A stretch of DNA of 64,000 nt, from assembly GCF_009389715.1 (NCBI RefSeq), contig NC_052399.1, forward strand, positions 2,062,938-2,126,937, given 5' to 3'. The DNA comes from Phoenix dactylifera (Eukaryota; Streptophyta; Magnoliopsida; Arecales; Arecaceae). Below, one piece after another: positions 23,464-35,502 of the stretch (the first letter of the stretch is position 1; the number at the start of each line of letters is the position of its first letter). The translations under genes were made by a program, and so were the position numbers. Under the pieces are notes generated by a model. The model saw nothing but the letters and a program-made list of their open reading frames with translations. It had not been told where the DNA came from and did not search any database.

Positions 23464-23811
23464 TGCAAGACGGAGGTAGGGAAGGAGAGACAGAGAGGAA
23501 GAGGAGAAGAAGAGGAGGAAGGAGAAGAGAAGGGAGGAGGAGGAAGAAGAAAGAAGGCTGATTTTCATTCTTGGTTTATTAACCCTAAACAAATGCGTGG
23601 CCCCATATATATAGGGTCACAACATAACAAATAAGTCCCTACAAAGAAAACAATCCGAAAAGAATCTTCAAATAACAATATGCAAATAAGACCAACCAAC
23701 ATAAAATAAAATAATATAAATCAATCCAGCCACAACGAAAGTGGCTGGACCGTCCTTCTGCGATGACCGTGATCCTGCAAAACAATTAGTCTTGTACTAG
23801 TGTCCGCAACA
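23464..23811 (-). mobile_element. Solo LTR of the chromovirus family (copy 3)
   Basis: On the minus strand it starts TGTTGCGGACACTAG and ends CCGTCTTGCA (348 bp). Both sides carry CATGCTTA (23456-23463 and 23812-23819). Either this is an 8-bp flanking repeat, or the target duplication is CATGC with three extra terminal bases. The first 90 bases translate to the same pol tail as copy 1, including HRRRTVQPLSLWLD and a stop, which shows that the family's LTR includes the end of pol. TATA-like CCCTATATATATGGGG and a CT-rich tract follow. No other part of the element is present. Confidence 0.78.
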
Positions 23812-23829
23812 CATGCTTAGGTTCAAAAT

Positions 23830-24845
23830 TTTTTAAAAACTATAGACCCAAGAAGGATCCGAGCCTAAGCTCAGGCTCGATCCAAACTCGATCGAGCTAG
23901 CCTAAACAACATATTTGGGCCAAAAAAAAATAGGTAACAACCATACCTCCCGACATCAGCATCCATGGCCTATAAGAATGCAATTTGGGCATCCATAGCC
24001 CTCTTCCGTATGGGAGCATTCGAATCCACCACCATTTTCTTAAAGAACAATGCTAACCGCAACAACAAAAACTAGAAACTTCTACCTCCGATTCGGTGAG
24101 CAGCTAAAACACAAAAAATCTAAGTTAAGATAGACATTCCTATCCTAAAATCGATATTCCTTGGTCCAATCTGAGGATCAAAGGATGGTTTGTCGAGGAA
24201 AAGAGGGAAGGAATAGAGTTTGGATTGGATCAGGAGTGTGTAAGTTGCAGAGGTGAGGAACCTTAGGATTAGAGATGGACCTGCATATGACGACAGGGTC
24301 AATGTTGGTGTTGTTCCGAACCTTCTAGTTCTTATGAAGGAGCCCCACCTCCCATGGGAGCTTCTTGGCTTCCTTCAACAACTTCTCATCCTCCATCACC
24401 ATGTTTGCCACTCTCCCCGATGGTGAATGTGGATGGGATCTTGCCTTTGCTTGCTTGAACTGAAGACTGGATTGGTGGAGGCATGGAGCCAGAAAGGTGG
24501 ATATTCGAAGAAGTTAGGAGAAAAACCTAGCTAATTGAAGATCTTTAAGGGATTGGAATTATTCAGGACTTCGAGAGAATTAGAATAAGAGCCCCGCGAA
24601 CCCAAAAGCAGGCAAATCCAAACTATATTAATTATGCAAACCATATACCAAACCAGCTCTAGGCTCGAGCTTGGGCCAAGCTTCTGCCGAAGCACAAAAC
24701 CATTCGTGCTCGGCTCGAAAAATATATCAGCTCTAATTTTTGAGCCCATATACGATCCAAACTAAATCAGGCCTCGCTCGGAACATGACCTAAATTAGTC
24801 CAAACCCTAATGGACTGCCGGCAAGCCCGGGCCACTCTCTGCCCT
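23830..24845. repeat. Possible hAT-like nonautonomous element
   Basis: Both ends are rich in GGCTCGA/GAGCC and GGGCC motifs (23868-23905 and 24655-24835), similar in style to 12950-13530. The right end reversed reads TAGGGCAGAGAGTGGCCC, a hAT-like terminus. The left end is unclear and no target duplication was found. Confidence 0.3.
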
Positions 24846-25803
24846 ATATTCAATTTTATTTTAACTTGCTATATATTATTAGTTATCGAGGGAATAAACG
24901 TAATTGCAGCTAATTAATTACATCCCCCTCGTTGGTTAAAAACCAGCCAACCCCAGCTGGACCAGCTGTAACATAGCAGCAGGGATAAATTACGCCATAT
25001 ATATAAAAAATATTTATTATTTACCTTTTATTGCCATAAAGAGTGCAGCCCGCACCGCTGCACCAAATCCCAAGAATAACAAATTCGCACCGCAACGTAC
25101 CACGGCACATAAGCAGTGTTGTTGGTGGGTCCCAGCAACCAAAAATCCCAGTCATTTTTGGAGTGCAACTCCGATGTCCCGGTTAAGCTAAAGTAACTGC
25201 ACAGGCCCATCCGTCCATCTTATCCGTCCATTCTATGCGGCCAAATATCTTCTGATTGCGTCCGGATCGGCGTCTTTTCTGCTCCTTTTCCTTATATATT
25301 AATTTAATATTATATTACTTAGATATATTAGAATATTAAATATCCTGTCGTGGTAGAAGAGGGGTCTATTTCACGCCACCGGGGGCACGAACAGGGTGAC
25401 AGCGATTGGGGCCCGGGGGACTAATCACAGCCATTCGATCACCGTCGCGGCCTCACCTTTCAATCCGGCTCACCGTCGCTTTAAGTATGCTCAACTCTAT
25501 CTCGAGACTCCTTTTTCGCCTCCGTCTGGGGTTTTAGGAGCCGAGAGGGAAGAGAGAGAGAGCGAGCGAAGGCATCGACGACGAAGACGAGAGGAGACGT
25601 CAAGGATTTATGTCGTCTGGTTTTCTCGACTCAGCGTTCCTCTCTTCGTTGTTCTCAGAAAGCCGAGCTCGACCTCTTGGGATCTCTCCTCTCCTTTGTT
25701 CGTTGCTTAGCCTCGCTGTTCTTTTCTCCTTCTCCTCCCCCTCCCGTATGCGACGGAGGCCGGAGGGATCGAAGACGGCTTCGATGCGATTTCGATTTCC
25801 TCG

Positions 25804-25906
25804 GTATCGATCAACTCCCAGTTTACCGTTTCCCCCATATTTTCCATCATTGATTAAACCCTACTAAGATTTTATTTTTTTCTTTTTTTTATTCTTGGGC
25901 TCGCAG
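25804..25906 (+). other. Probable 5'-leader intron of the CRF-type gene
   Basis: CCTCG|GTATCG at the left and a long pyrimidine tract ending CTCGCAG|TG at the right give a 103-bp GT-AG intron about 170 bp before the start codon. The flanking leader is CT-rich and GA-rich. The call rests on splice-site appearance alone. Confidence 0.5.
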
Positions 25907-26075
25907 TGTTCGGTTTGGAGTGAAATATCTTGGATTCCAACATATAGAAAATTTTCTCTTCATCTTCTTGAGAGGCTGCCTCACTTGACAAAGTTAATCG
26001 TGTTTTGTTTCCAATTTTTCGTTTTTTTTTCGATTTTGTTTCGTTTTCGGAGAGAAAATAGAGAGGAGAAAAAAA

Positions 26076-26984
26076 ATGCCAGGGCCTCAAAGGCATCTCA
26101 TGAATCAAGAACGAATGGTGAAGAGAAAAGAGGGGAAGAGGAGGACTAGCCAGAGATCCGAGCTCCGTCCTCTCACATATGAACCCAAACCGAAACTGGT
26201 GAGAAAAATCCGGATCCATTTTGACGATCCGGAAGCCACCGAGTCCAGCGAAAGCGAGGAGGAGGAGGAGAGAGCGATGAAGTCGAGTAGGAGACGGGTG
26301 ATCCAGGAGTTCTCCATCCACCCGTTCGGTCCATTTTCGTTCTCTGCCGATGCTTCGTCCCAAGAGAGCGGCAAGCGAAACTTTAGGACTCCTAAATGTT
26401 CCCAGAGGAAGGCCAAGGACCCCGGCTCGACGAGCTCGTCATCCACCACCACGTCGTCGAGGCACAAGGGTGTTCGCCAGCGGCCGTGGGGGAAATGGGC
26501 GGCCGAGATCCGCGATCCCATCCGAGGGACTCGCGTCTGGCTGGGCACCTACGACACCGCCGAGGAGGCTGCCCTCGCCTATGACGCCGCCGCCAAGCGC
26601 CTGCAAGCCGAGAAGAGCGGCCTCTCCGCCGCCTCCGCCACCACAACCACCGCGTCCGCCACCGTCTCCAACTCCTCGTGCCTCTCCGTTGGCTGCTCCG
26701 AGGCGGCGTCGCCCTCCTCGGTTCTCGATGTCTCGGTCAGCCAGGCCCCGCCGGCGAAGGAGTCGACGGTGGAGGAGGAGCCGTCCATCGCGGAGCTCTT
26801 CGCGGAGCAACCGCTGCTGCTACCGGGCCTGATGGAACTGGACTTGGGTTTCGGATCCGACCCGTTCCTCCCGGTGACCGACTTCGGCTCGGTCGACGAC
26901 TTTCTGGCGCTCGGGGACCTTCCCCACCAGATCGACGGCGGTGATTTCGCAAGCATAGACGCCTGGATGGACCTGGATCTCTAA
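26076..26984 (+). CDS. AP2/ERF transcription factor, CRF/group VI type (ERF118/119-like)
   Basis: A single-exon frame of 302 residues. Residues 31-60 hold the CRF (TEH) motif, with [20 protein letters not shown] and an acidic run EEEEE; this motif defines group VI ERFs and mediates protein contacts. Residues 130-177 form the AP2 DNA-binding domain: [18 protein letters not shown], then [19 protein letters not shown]. After this the usual LNFP-type end is absent and the text goes to [17 protein letters not shown]. That shortened AP2 end is typical of the ERF118/119 branch (group VI-L). A serine/threonine linker and an acidic C terminus follow ([10 protein letters not shown]; final DAWMDLDL), likely an activation region. 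It should act in the nucleus on GCC-box-like promoters and may respond to cytokinin. The first ATG is used; Met9 and Met14 are alternatives. Confidence 0.93.
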   Translation: MPGPQRHLMNQERMVKRKEGKRRTSQRSELRPLTYEPKPKLVRKIRIHFDDPEATESSESEEEEERAMKSSRRRVIQEFSIHPFGPFSFSADASSQESGKRNFRTPKCSQRKAKDPGSTSSSSTTTSSRHKGVRQRPWGKWAAEIRDPIRGTRVWLGTYDTAEEAALAYDAAAKRLQAEKSGLSAASATTTTASATVSNSSCLSVGCSEAASPSSVLDVSVSQAPPAKESTVEEEPSIAELFAEQPLLLPGLMELDLGFGSDPFLPVTDFGSVDDFLALGDLPHQIDGGDFASIDAWMDLDL

Positions 26985-29009
26985 GAGCGTGGGAATTTTT
27001 GCAGTTCAGTTAATATTTAATAATATCATTATTGTTATAAAATAGGCGTGCTTAGTTTGAGATGTCGCGAGAGGAGGAGGGTCTAAAGTGGTTTGAGGAG
27101 AGGTGTTCCTTTTGTTTATTTCGGTGTATTCTGAGGAGAAGAAAAGGTATGATGGGTTTTGTTGTGTTATGGGTGTGGGAGAAAATTTCTTGGGTTTTTC
27201 CGAGCTACAAGAGCCGCCCCTAAGGAATTTTTGGTCTGCACTTCCACACCTAAGCATGGCTGTTGTCTTCTCTCTATTTATCTTTTTTTTTCTTCTGTTG
27301 TTTTCTTTTTCTCCATGTCTTCTTTGCTTCATTTGCTGTTATGCACTATCTTTCGGACAGTATAATGGAAGAGGCTTGTCTTTATATCATGATGGTTTTG
27401 AATTGTGATGCTTTTACGTTTTTTTTTTTTTAATCTTTTGGGAAAGGAAGGAAGAAAGGCTGTTGATGAGCTCGCTTTGTGCTGTTCTTATCCGTTGTTT
27501 GGAGTAAGCTTGCGCTCAAAGATGCGTGGGTTTACTGGGTCTTTCTGAGATTAATAAAATGCTAGAGGAAGTGGTTCTTCCCCTAGTGGTGATTGAGGTC
27601 TCTTTCCCATGTACGCCAGCAAGTTAATGGGCTGCAGGCTGATGCAGTGAGCTCTTGGCATGGGATGGTGGTGAGCAGCAGGTGGGGTACTGTTCAACTT
27701 TGACTATGAACGGCTAGTGAAGTCTACTTTGCTTATTTAAAAAGCCTGTATCTTGTGACATCTAATGGAGTGCCTGATATTTTATTTTTGGATATGCCAT
27801 GGTTCTCGAGCTTCCATTTGGACTGTATCTATTGTCATAGGTCTACAGTATCTGCAAAGATTCCTCCTTGATGACTGCCCTGCAAATAGGACTGGGATTG
27901 GTCGGGCCGGGGTTGGCCTGGCGAAGCTTCAATTTAATGGAAACAATTGCCTCGAGATCTATGAAATTACTTGCAAATGGTGAAGAAGTGCAACGGTGTT
28001 TGGGACTCTGGTGACCAAGGTGCAGGCTTTCAATGCCCCCTCTGGGATTTTACAGGCCTTTTCTCGTATGTACAGAGGTAATTCTGCAAAAATATGCCTT
28101 AAGCATTTGGATATATGGAATATCAGAGCAATGGTTGATAGGCGAGGTTCCAAGCTAGAGTGACAAAACTGTTCTTCTCATTGACAACAGATTTGAGAGC
28201 CTATTAGTTTGAATGGCTCTGATAGAAGAGGTCTATAATTTCAAGGCAGGTCTGAATGGGGTCTTTGATTAAGATGCCGAACATTAAATAAGAAAGAAGC
28301 TTGACAAGAACCTGAAATGTTATTTTCCGGCCATTATGTTAACCTAATATTTTTTCCCCTGAAAAGTTAGGTACTCCAATTTGCTGCAATGAAGATAGCA
28401 AGTGGTACAGCATCATCTGTGTTAGTATCGAGAATTAAACTATAAGAAGATCAGTATTTCTCATGTTATGCCATGAAATGTTGTCGAGAGTCATCACCAC
28501 TTGGGAGCATGAGACCCTGGTTTACAAGGGAACAAAGCCTGGCAAGGAGGAATTTAAATTTTTATCAACTCTTCTATGTAAAATGGCGTTCCTTGTCTCC
28601 AATTACCAAAGGCTGATCTAACCTTGGTTTGACCCGGACACTGAACAAATATGCCATCATGAGATTCCATTTAACCACCGGGCCTGAAGCTTTTTCGGTG
28701 CCAGGTTTGGATAATGGGATAGAAACTGGATCCGTTCATGTCCCTTTCAAACCGCTTAAACTTGCCATCCACCCAGAAGCTAAGATTGAGACGGGCTTTG
28801 CAGGAAGGCAACATGGAATAATGGGAGAGCACTGTTTAGCTTTGACCGTATTAAGCTTGTTCTCAAACATAAAGCTTTGGATGTCAGCCAAGGCTACCCG
28901 AATTCTTAAAGGCCGTACCCTCCAGCGTTCTTGACTTATTTGTTGACTGCGCATGCTTGTTATGTTGTGGACTTATTTATCTCTATCCGCTGTCTATTGT
29001 TTCCAAATA
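26985..29009. other. 3' flank of the ERF gene and intergenic DNA
   Basis: 26985-27420 probably holds the 3' UTR (T-rich); AATAAA-type AATAAAAT lies at 27551. Frames near 28629-28934 on both strands have no known domain. Confidence 0.4.
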
Positions 29010-29935
29010 TTCTTACAGACAAGGGCCCCTTAAGGGATAACATTAGACAGGATTGGGTACTGATGGGAGGCAAAATGGATCGTCCTACTCCGGCATGGAG
29101 TCACCCAATTTCGGCCGAGCAGGCCTCAGAGCCAAGCACGCCAGATCTTGGTCTCGCCAAGAGCCATGCCGACCTTGGACCCTGCCGATGGCCGAGCCGA
29201 CCTCAGCCAGAGGCTAGGCTGACCTCGGACCCCATTAAAGACCGAACCGACCACGACCCTGTCAACCTTGATCCCATCGAAGATCCTGCGGATCCCATGC
29301 CCAAGCGGCCGAGCGGCCAGATCGTGCTATGTAGCAGACCCAGAAGTTCCCTCAGCAGATTTTCCTGGATCGTGGTATTAAAGACCGGTCATTATGATGG
29401 CTGCCTCAGGGGGCAGGGCATTGATGACTGGCCCCTCGCATACCACCCGGTAACTCCTCGGAGTGAATGCGCACACAACGCTTTAAAGAGCTCCCTCGAC
29501 CACTTCCGCTTGGAATAACATGGCAGACCCTCAGAACAAATCCGGAAAGATATCTTCCGAATTCTCTGTCTGCAGGATTGATCTCTGTGCTATACGCTGC
29601 CTCCAATTGATGGCCAGCCGATCACGAATCGACTCGAAGTTTTAGGTAACGGCCGAGACCTTCACCCTATAAAAAGGAGGTAGGAAAAGGCCTTCGGTAA
29701 GTCATTATAAGATATTACAAGTACTTTTAAATCATAACAGGTCATCTAAGGCATTCAGAAACCTTTCCAAAAGCTCGGCTAATTTAGTCATCAGAGGGCC
29801 TTCGCCGGAATCTCCGGCTAAGGCTTTGTGCAGGTATCCAGGAGCGCAGAAGGTGGTCCTCTTTCTCCGTCCCGGCCGGCGTCTTCTCGGCTTCTTCCAG
29901 CATGGTCACCCTCAAGCCAAATTTCAACCACAACA
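29010..29935 (+). repeat. LTR-like sequence, probably solo LTR with unclear 5' border
   Basis: GC-rich first half (CGAGC/CCGACC repeats, 29100-29300), TATA box TATAAAAAGG at 29668-29677, then a CGGAGGGCC-like segment (29785-29820) and a terminal AATTTCAACCACAACA ending at 29935. This order is typical of a plant Gypsy LTR. The five bases after it (GGCAC) were not found before any TG start upstream, so the left border is only approximate. No internal coding is present. Confidence 0.5.
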
Positions 29936-30773
29936 GGCACGTTGAGGCAAATTAAGACCATTGCCTCTGGATGAATGAGTTTCCACATGAGGGCTAATTG
30001 ACATACATACTTATACCATGTGGCCACATAGTGATGCAATATTGCTCAATCTTTGATTCAAGCTCACTGAAGAAGTTTGTTGAGAATTCTGTCTTGCCTG
30101 AGCTTGAGCTTGATCCAAGTTCCTTTATGGTTGTTCATGCTTGGCACATTAAACACTCGAAGAGCTGATTCATGAGCCGAACTCTATAAATATACTTGTT
30201 GATGTGAAGAAGAGAGCTGTCAGGGTCGGCTTGTTTTCTAATTTAGAAGTCTAGAATGAACTGGTTAGTGAACAGTGCTTTAGCTGTTAATGAAAGGCTC
30301 GGTGAATTGGCTGCCTTAAAATAGGAGTACCAAGTGTTTCATTTTTGTGAGAAGGGTGCTGGTGGAATAGAAATTATCGTCAGATAAATGGGTCCGGCCA
30401 TTCTGATAGTTTTGTCTCAATATTGATGAGAGGAGAATATGTTTCCTCTTTCCTCTCCCAGTAAAGACCTCGTTGCTGACTAAAGCATGACAGTAGTTGC
30501 CGTTGATGGGGACATGGCTTTCATGGGTCCAAAATGTGCAACTCGGGAGTTCAGAAATTTTCAGCAGAGTGGTTGGGACGCAGTTTTCATAGCTCGAGCT
30601 TGAAGTGGTTTCCGGCTCTATTAGCAGTTGGGCTTAGAAGTTAGAACAAGTTGCGTAGAATAATGTTAGGTTTGGTCTTGTTGAGGTTCTCAGGCTAGGT
30701 CCAACAGGCCTATGTCATGTTCAGGAGCCTGGTGGTGACTGGTAGCTCATGGAGATGTTATCCTAATATTTCG
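29936..30773. other. Intergenic, no gene seen
   Basis: Short frames only; no recognisable domain, RNA gene or transposon end. Confidence 0.4.
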
Positions 30774-31016
30774 AGGGTGTGCTTGGTTTGCGACTGGAAT
30801 CAAAATCAAAAGCAGTGTCAGAATGGAGATCGGAATGGCTATATTCTCCAACATATTTGGTTCGTGACTCGAATCGAAATTAGAATCATATTTGAATGCT
30901 AGGAGAGAGTCTCGAAATTAGATTTTGGAGATTAAGGTATTTTCATTCTCTACTAGAACTGAGATAGAAATAGAATTCCATTCCAGAGCCCAACTTTCCT
31001 CAACCAAACATGCCCT
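30774..31016. mobile_element. Short MITE-like element of 243 bp
   Basis: Ends AGGGTGTGCTTGGTTTG and, reversed, AGGGCATGTTTGGTTGAG are imperfect terminal inverted repeats. The interior is rich in GGAATC/GATTCC-like words on both strands and could fold back. It has no coding capacity. The 'TTTGGTT' termini resemble those of many plant MITEs; the superfamily is not determined. Confidence 0.55.
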
Positions 31017-33555
31017 AAAAGGATCGGGATGCGAGAAATTAAGTGGGGCAGATGACTTTGGCTCAAAATTGGCCACCTATCTATGCCCTTTTCTTTATAG
31101 AAACGCATCACAATTTTTTTCGGAACAAGATAAACATCTAACATGTCAAGACTCTAATTATCATTATTGTGTAAGTAGCAAGCACAGCCAAAACCCACTT
31201 ATGATGCGCCTTCAACTAATGAAGTGGAATTAACCTGTATATAAAGTGCATGTTTCATGGTAGTTTGATGTAGACTTCTAGCTCATCTGAGTTACTTGTT
31301 TTATTTATTTTAGGCTTTCTATGCTAGCAGTTTAAATTTAGCAAAGCCGCTCCCTAAAGTTGGGAGAATTTCTCCATCATCATGGCATCACTGTCAAGCC
31401 ACATTGCCAAGTCTATAATAGACCATCTTCAACTCAAGGATGCATTGAACCTCCATCAGGAACAAGGATTAAGGCCTGCTGTTTATGTTTTTAATATTAA
31501 ATTTGTTTTGATTGCTAGCTGACTATTTAACATGACATAAGTGCATTAACTTAGATTATTTTAGTCAAAGAGATGTCGTAAAATATTTACAACTTGATCA
31601 TTGATCCCTAATTTTTGTTAAAAATCATTATCCCAATTCAAACTACAGGAAAGAAAAGAAACTGAGAAAGACACCTAGTTGCACTCTATTCTATTTCCCT
31701 CTTCTGTTATTTACTTTTGGTTTAGACTTTATCTCCTTCATTTTACCCACAAAGAAAACTGAAAGAGACGGGTGACCCACATAGAAGCTAACAAGCCGGC
31801 TTATCATAGAAAAGGACGCAAAAGGATAAGATGGAGATAACAACAAGAGAACGAGCGGGTGGGTGTAGCCAAAGCAAAGGCAAGGTTCTCGTGATTGGAA
31901 GGGAGGGAGAATAGTTTCAGAAAAGACCGACCCATATACCAAGTACTTTCACATGAAACGCTCTTCCTGCATCGCCATATCAACACTACCTTGTGACCCA
32001 TGACTAATAATGTCGCTCAATCTGTGAACAGTAGTAAAGAAACAAATGAGTGAATTAATAGATTAAAAGAAAAAGATCGCCATGTAATATGGTAACTTAC
32101 TTTTAATGAAAATAGAAATTTTAAGTAGCACAAGAAATGAATTGGCATGTATCAAGGACCTTGAAGCTCCTCCTCCATTGCTGCTACCACTGCGACCTTA
32201 TTCGTTAATTGGATGTTCGTAGCTTCGAAGACCGGTATTTGTTGAGAAGAAGCACCCCTGTAATTGTGAATTCCAATATTAATAAATTTTTGGTTAGAAA
32301 TTATGATCTTTCCCAATTTAAATTGATCATCTTGCTAATAATACAGGTAAGATAACCAAATGCACCATTTTTTTTTGCATATCTTGACACGAAGCACTAA
32401 CATATAGAAGGTGAAGTCATGTACTGAGAGACTGGGAATCGCCTCGAGGAAATGATGCCAATGATTTCCCACATGCGCCTCTAGGTGTCTCAGAATCATT
32501 GGAGAAAACTAGATATCCATCAGCCGTTATCCCTAAGAACAAGGTAACCCTACCATCTTGGTCCTATCCAATGTATGTGAAATAGGTCAATGGTGCTGCT
32601 CCATGAAAACTATATACATAGTTGTTTTTCTCTCATCTCCCGTTATGCTTACGGATGCGATGAAAATGCTGGACGTGGACTTGTCAAAGATGATGAAGGC
32701 AAAATTGCCAACAAGGTGTGAGAGGATGTGGTTGGTAGAATAAGGAGCTCAATCCCTTGGAGCTCGATATGCCTCTTCTCCATTGCCAAAGCAACTTCCT
32801 TCGTGTTCTTCCCTAGCCGATATTGTCTGTCGCCTTAGGCTCGCGAGGTTCTCTGAAGCCCCCTCAAGATCACATCCTTCACAGCAAATGACCTGTGCCA
32901 ATTAATTATCATAGGATCTTACCATGAGAGATACATATAATCGATTACACTTGCCTCAGTTGCATGAATGATTCGGTTTCATGCGTGTGTGAAATTCGCG
33001 CGCGAGAGGGTCGATGTTAGCTGTAATGGTAGAAGAGAACTTTCAGACAGAGGTGTCGAAGAGTTTGTTCTCCGACTTCTGCAGTGTGGGGGTGCGGTTG
33101 CTGTCTTGGACGAGCTCTTCGGGCGCCCTTACGACTGCACCACTGAAAATGGCGAGTATCTTTGCTTAGAGGGGAAGCGAACAAGGATAAATGGCACCTC
33201 GCAAAATGTAGAGGAATGACACGACGAACCAGATCCAAAGATGGACATCAAGCTTATATAAGCATTGATGGTCACCATACAATCTCCGATCCCCCTTCTC
33301 TTCAAGGTGGAGAAAGCGACAAGGAGATATGGAAAAGGAAGTCATCTAGAGACAATTCTCGGGAGAGATGAGGGGTTCTCGTCGTGGGCGGGGCGGGGGA
33401 CTCAGTGGGGCCATGTGGCAGGTCTATAACTAACGTTACGTCGGAGGGAGGGGCTTCGTTATATATATATATATTCGTTTTCATTTTTGTTTAGTCCCAT
33501 ATAATTTTCATAAATTTTAAAAGGAATTAACATCATTACATTATCAATTTTCTTT
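31017..33555. other. Intergenic, no gene assigned
   Basis: 32160-33400 is somewhat GC-richer and has open minus-strand text near 32690-32870, for example GKNTKEVALAMEKRHIELQG, with stops around it. It might be a decayed gene piece; I do not recognise it. An (AT)n run lies at 33461-33473. Confidence 0.35.
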
Positions 33556-33559
33556 TCGT

Positions 33560-34165
33560 AAAATGATATGTTTAACTCAATGGTTTGCATTATCAAAAGC
33601 TCGTGTGCAGGCAGCGGAGCTCCGTCTTATCATATTTATCAAAGGGACCTTGACAGATCGAAATATCCGGGGTTTCCATTCTGCTTCGGTAGCATTTCAT
33701 AAAGTATTTTTCATCTGGAAGCCCCCCACCTTCGAGTTTTCTTAAGGTCAACTTCGATAGATCTGTCTTAAACGGAGGTACGAGAGGTGGCGCAAGTTTT
33801 GTTATTCGAAACCTATCTGTCAGGGTTGTAGCTGTAGAGACAGTTAACTCTTCGACATATCAATTTCGAGTGCCAAGCTGAGGGCCGCTTGAGCGGACGT
33901 TCGTCATGCTAATGTGTTTTATGGGCCAATTCCATCGTCCTAGATAGAAACTCGGCCACGGTCATCAGTAGGATCCGGAGGGACCAAAGAATAATGATTG
34001 TATCCACTTTTTACTCTGAAATATCTAGACAATGGTGAAGGTTGGAGAGACCTTTCAAGTCAAGTATGTTTTTCGTGAAGCTAATGAGACTACGGACTAG
34101 ATAGCTGCTTATATAGTCAGTCACGCTGGTAGTACGGGCGTTGTTTTATGTACAATCATTTATAT
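33560..34165 (+). pseudogene. LINE C-terminal RNase H remnant
   Basis: Read forward, this block gives SKARVQAAEL, KGTLTDRNIRGFHSASVAF and FIWKPP, then after a stop VNFDRSVLNGGTRGGASFVI. Near 34075 it gives FREANETTD and IAAYIVSHAG. These line up in order with the LINE at 51040-52770 (KARVQAAEL, GTLIARDIWGSHSASAVF, FTWEPPPP, VNFDGSVLDSGTRGGAGFVI, YREGNGAAD, VAAYVACHSG). Many stops and shifts make it a dead copy of the same family, truncated at its 5' side. Confidence 0.8.
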
Positions 34166-35502
34166 ATTTTAGAAGAATTACACAAAAGTTGATAGATATA
34201 CTTAATTTAAATTAATAAAAAATGATGAAAGAATATTCTCAGTACAGAATTTATAATCTCACTCACATACACAGATATATATATATATATATATACATAT
34301 ATAATTTGAATATTTGAAGTTGTTGACAATAAATATAGATGCAAGTCTTAGGACTTTGCCCTCTACAGGCTCTGCCTGGATACTTGCCAAAAAAAAAAAT
34401 GGTCCCGGGTCAACTAGATCTGATGCCCACTTGTTGTAGATGAAATTTATTGTTCTCAGCCAACTGCCATACCCACTTTATTGATATGGTACACGGGCCC
34501 AGAACTGTTTGCAGAACTGGTCCGTAAGCCGCTTTTCAGCATAAAACTCTCCCTAGGTACCCAGGAAAACTACTTTTTAATCCCAAAAGAGGAGTGAGAA
34601 CATGGTGCCATAAATTTCGACCTTGGAATTCACCCTAGGAATCATCATTAGAAACTGTAACATTTATTGTGACCAGAGTAATGATGAGAAAGTCACCCAC
34701 TTAGCAGGCCATCAATATGGCACTACGGCAGCAGAATGGCAAAAAAAATTCAGATTTCATACAATTTTCACATGGGGTATTTTTGCTGATGAAATAGAAA
34801 CATGAGGTGGGCCTCTACAATGTAATGTCCGCGAGGTTTCTCAGATCAAGCACTATTGAGGGTTCAAGGTTTAGAGTTTAGGGTTCGAGCCAGACTGTCC
34901 ATTAAATATCTTCACTCTGGGTTGAGTCCGCGGACTTTGTCCAGATCACTCAGCCTGGGGTGCCCGATGTTCGTCAGTGGTGCTGTAAGCTGGACTTCCC
35001 ATAGAGCTTGATGGCTGAGCAACAGAGAAACACAGAGAGAGAGAAAAAAAAAAGGATCAAGATAATGAATGAGACATCCCTATGTAGTTGACTTACCTAA
35101 AATATCTAGACAACCAGAATCTAAAAATCCTACAACGGCAATTTATCTCAATTAATTTCATCCATAAGATTCAGGATATCCATTAAAGATAACCGACCAT
35201 GAAACTCCTGATGCTCTTTCACACTAAGCCTACAAAAAATGTAAAAAACCAAGAAAATCATACTCGATGCAAAATATAAAGTTCTGGGAATTCTATAGAT
35301 CTCGCTGAGATTTCTTTTTTTTTTAAGAAATAAGTTAGAAATATGTTCCATGGGTTCAGAATGTAGACACGATAGAAATGAAATGCCAGAAAGCATGCAA
35401 ATGCTCCTGCAAATAGTTCATTTTCATTATGATCGCCTAAAATAGCAAGATCATCGCAACAAACCACTCTTTGCAGAAAAGAAAATCTTTACCTGTTCAT
35501 GC
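34166..35502. other. Intergenic and 3' flank of the CCR4 gene
   Basis: No gene seen. (AT)n occurs at 34277-34302. The 3' UTR of the minus-strand CCR4 gene should extend below 35503; a GGGTTCGAG-type word near 34883 is not part of a tRNA I can fold. Confidence 0.4.

Noticed and set aside
26350..26956. Other frames of 84-160 codons over the ERF gene
   Set aside because: Shadows of the GC-rich AP2/ERF coding sequence; low-complexity Arg/Pro/Gly peptides.
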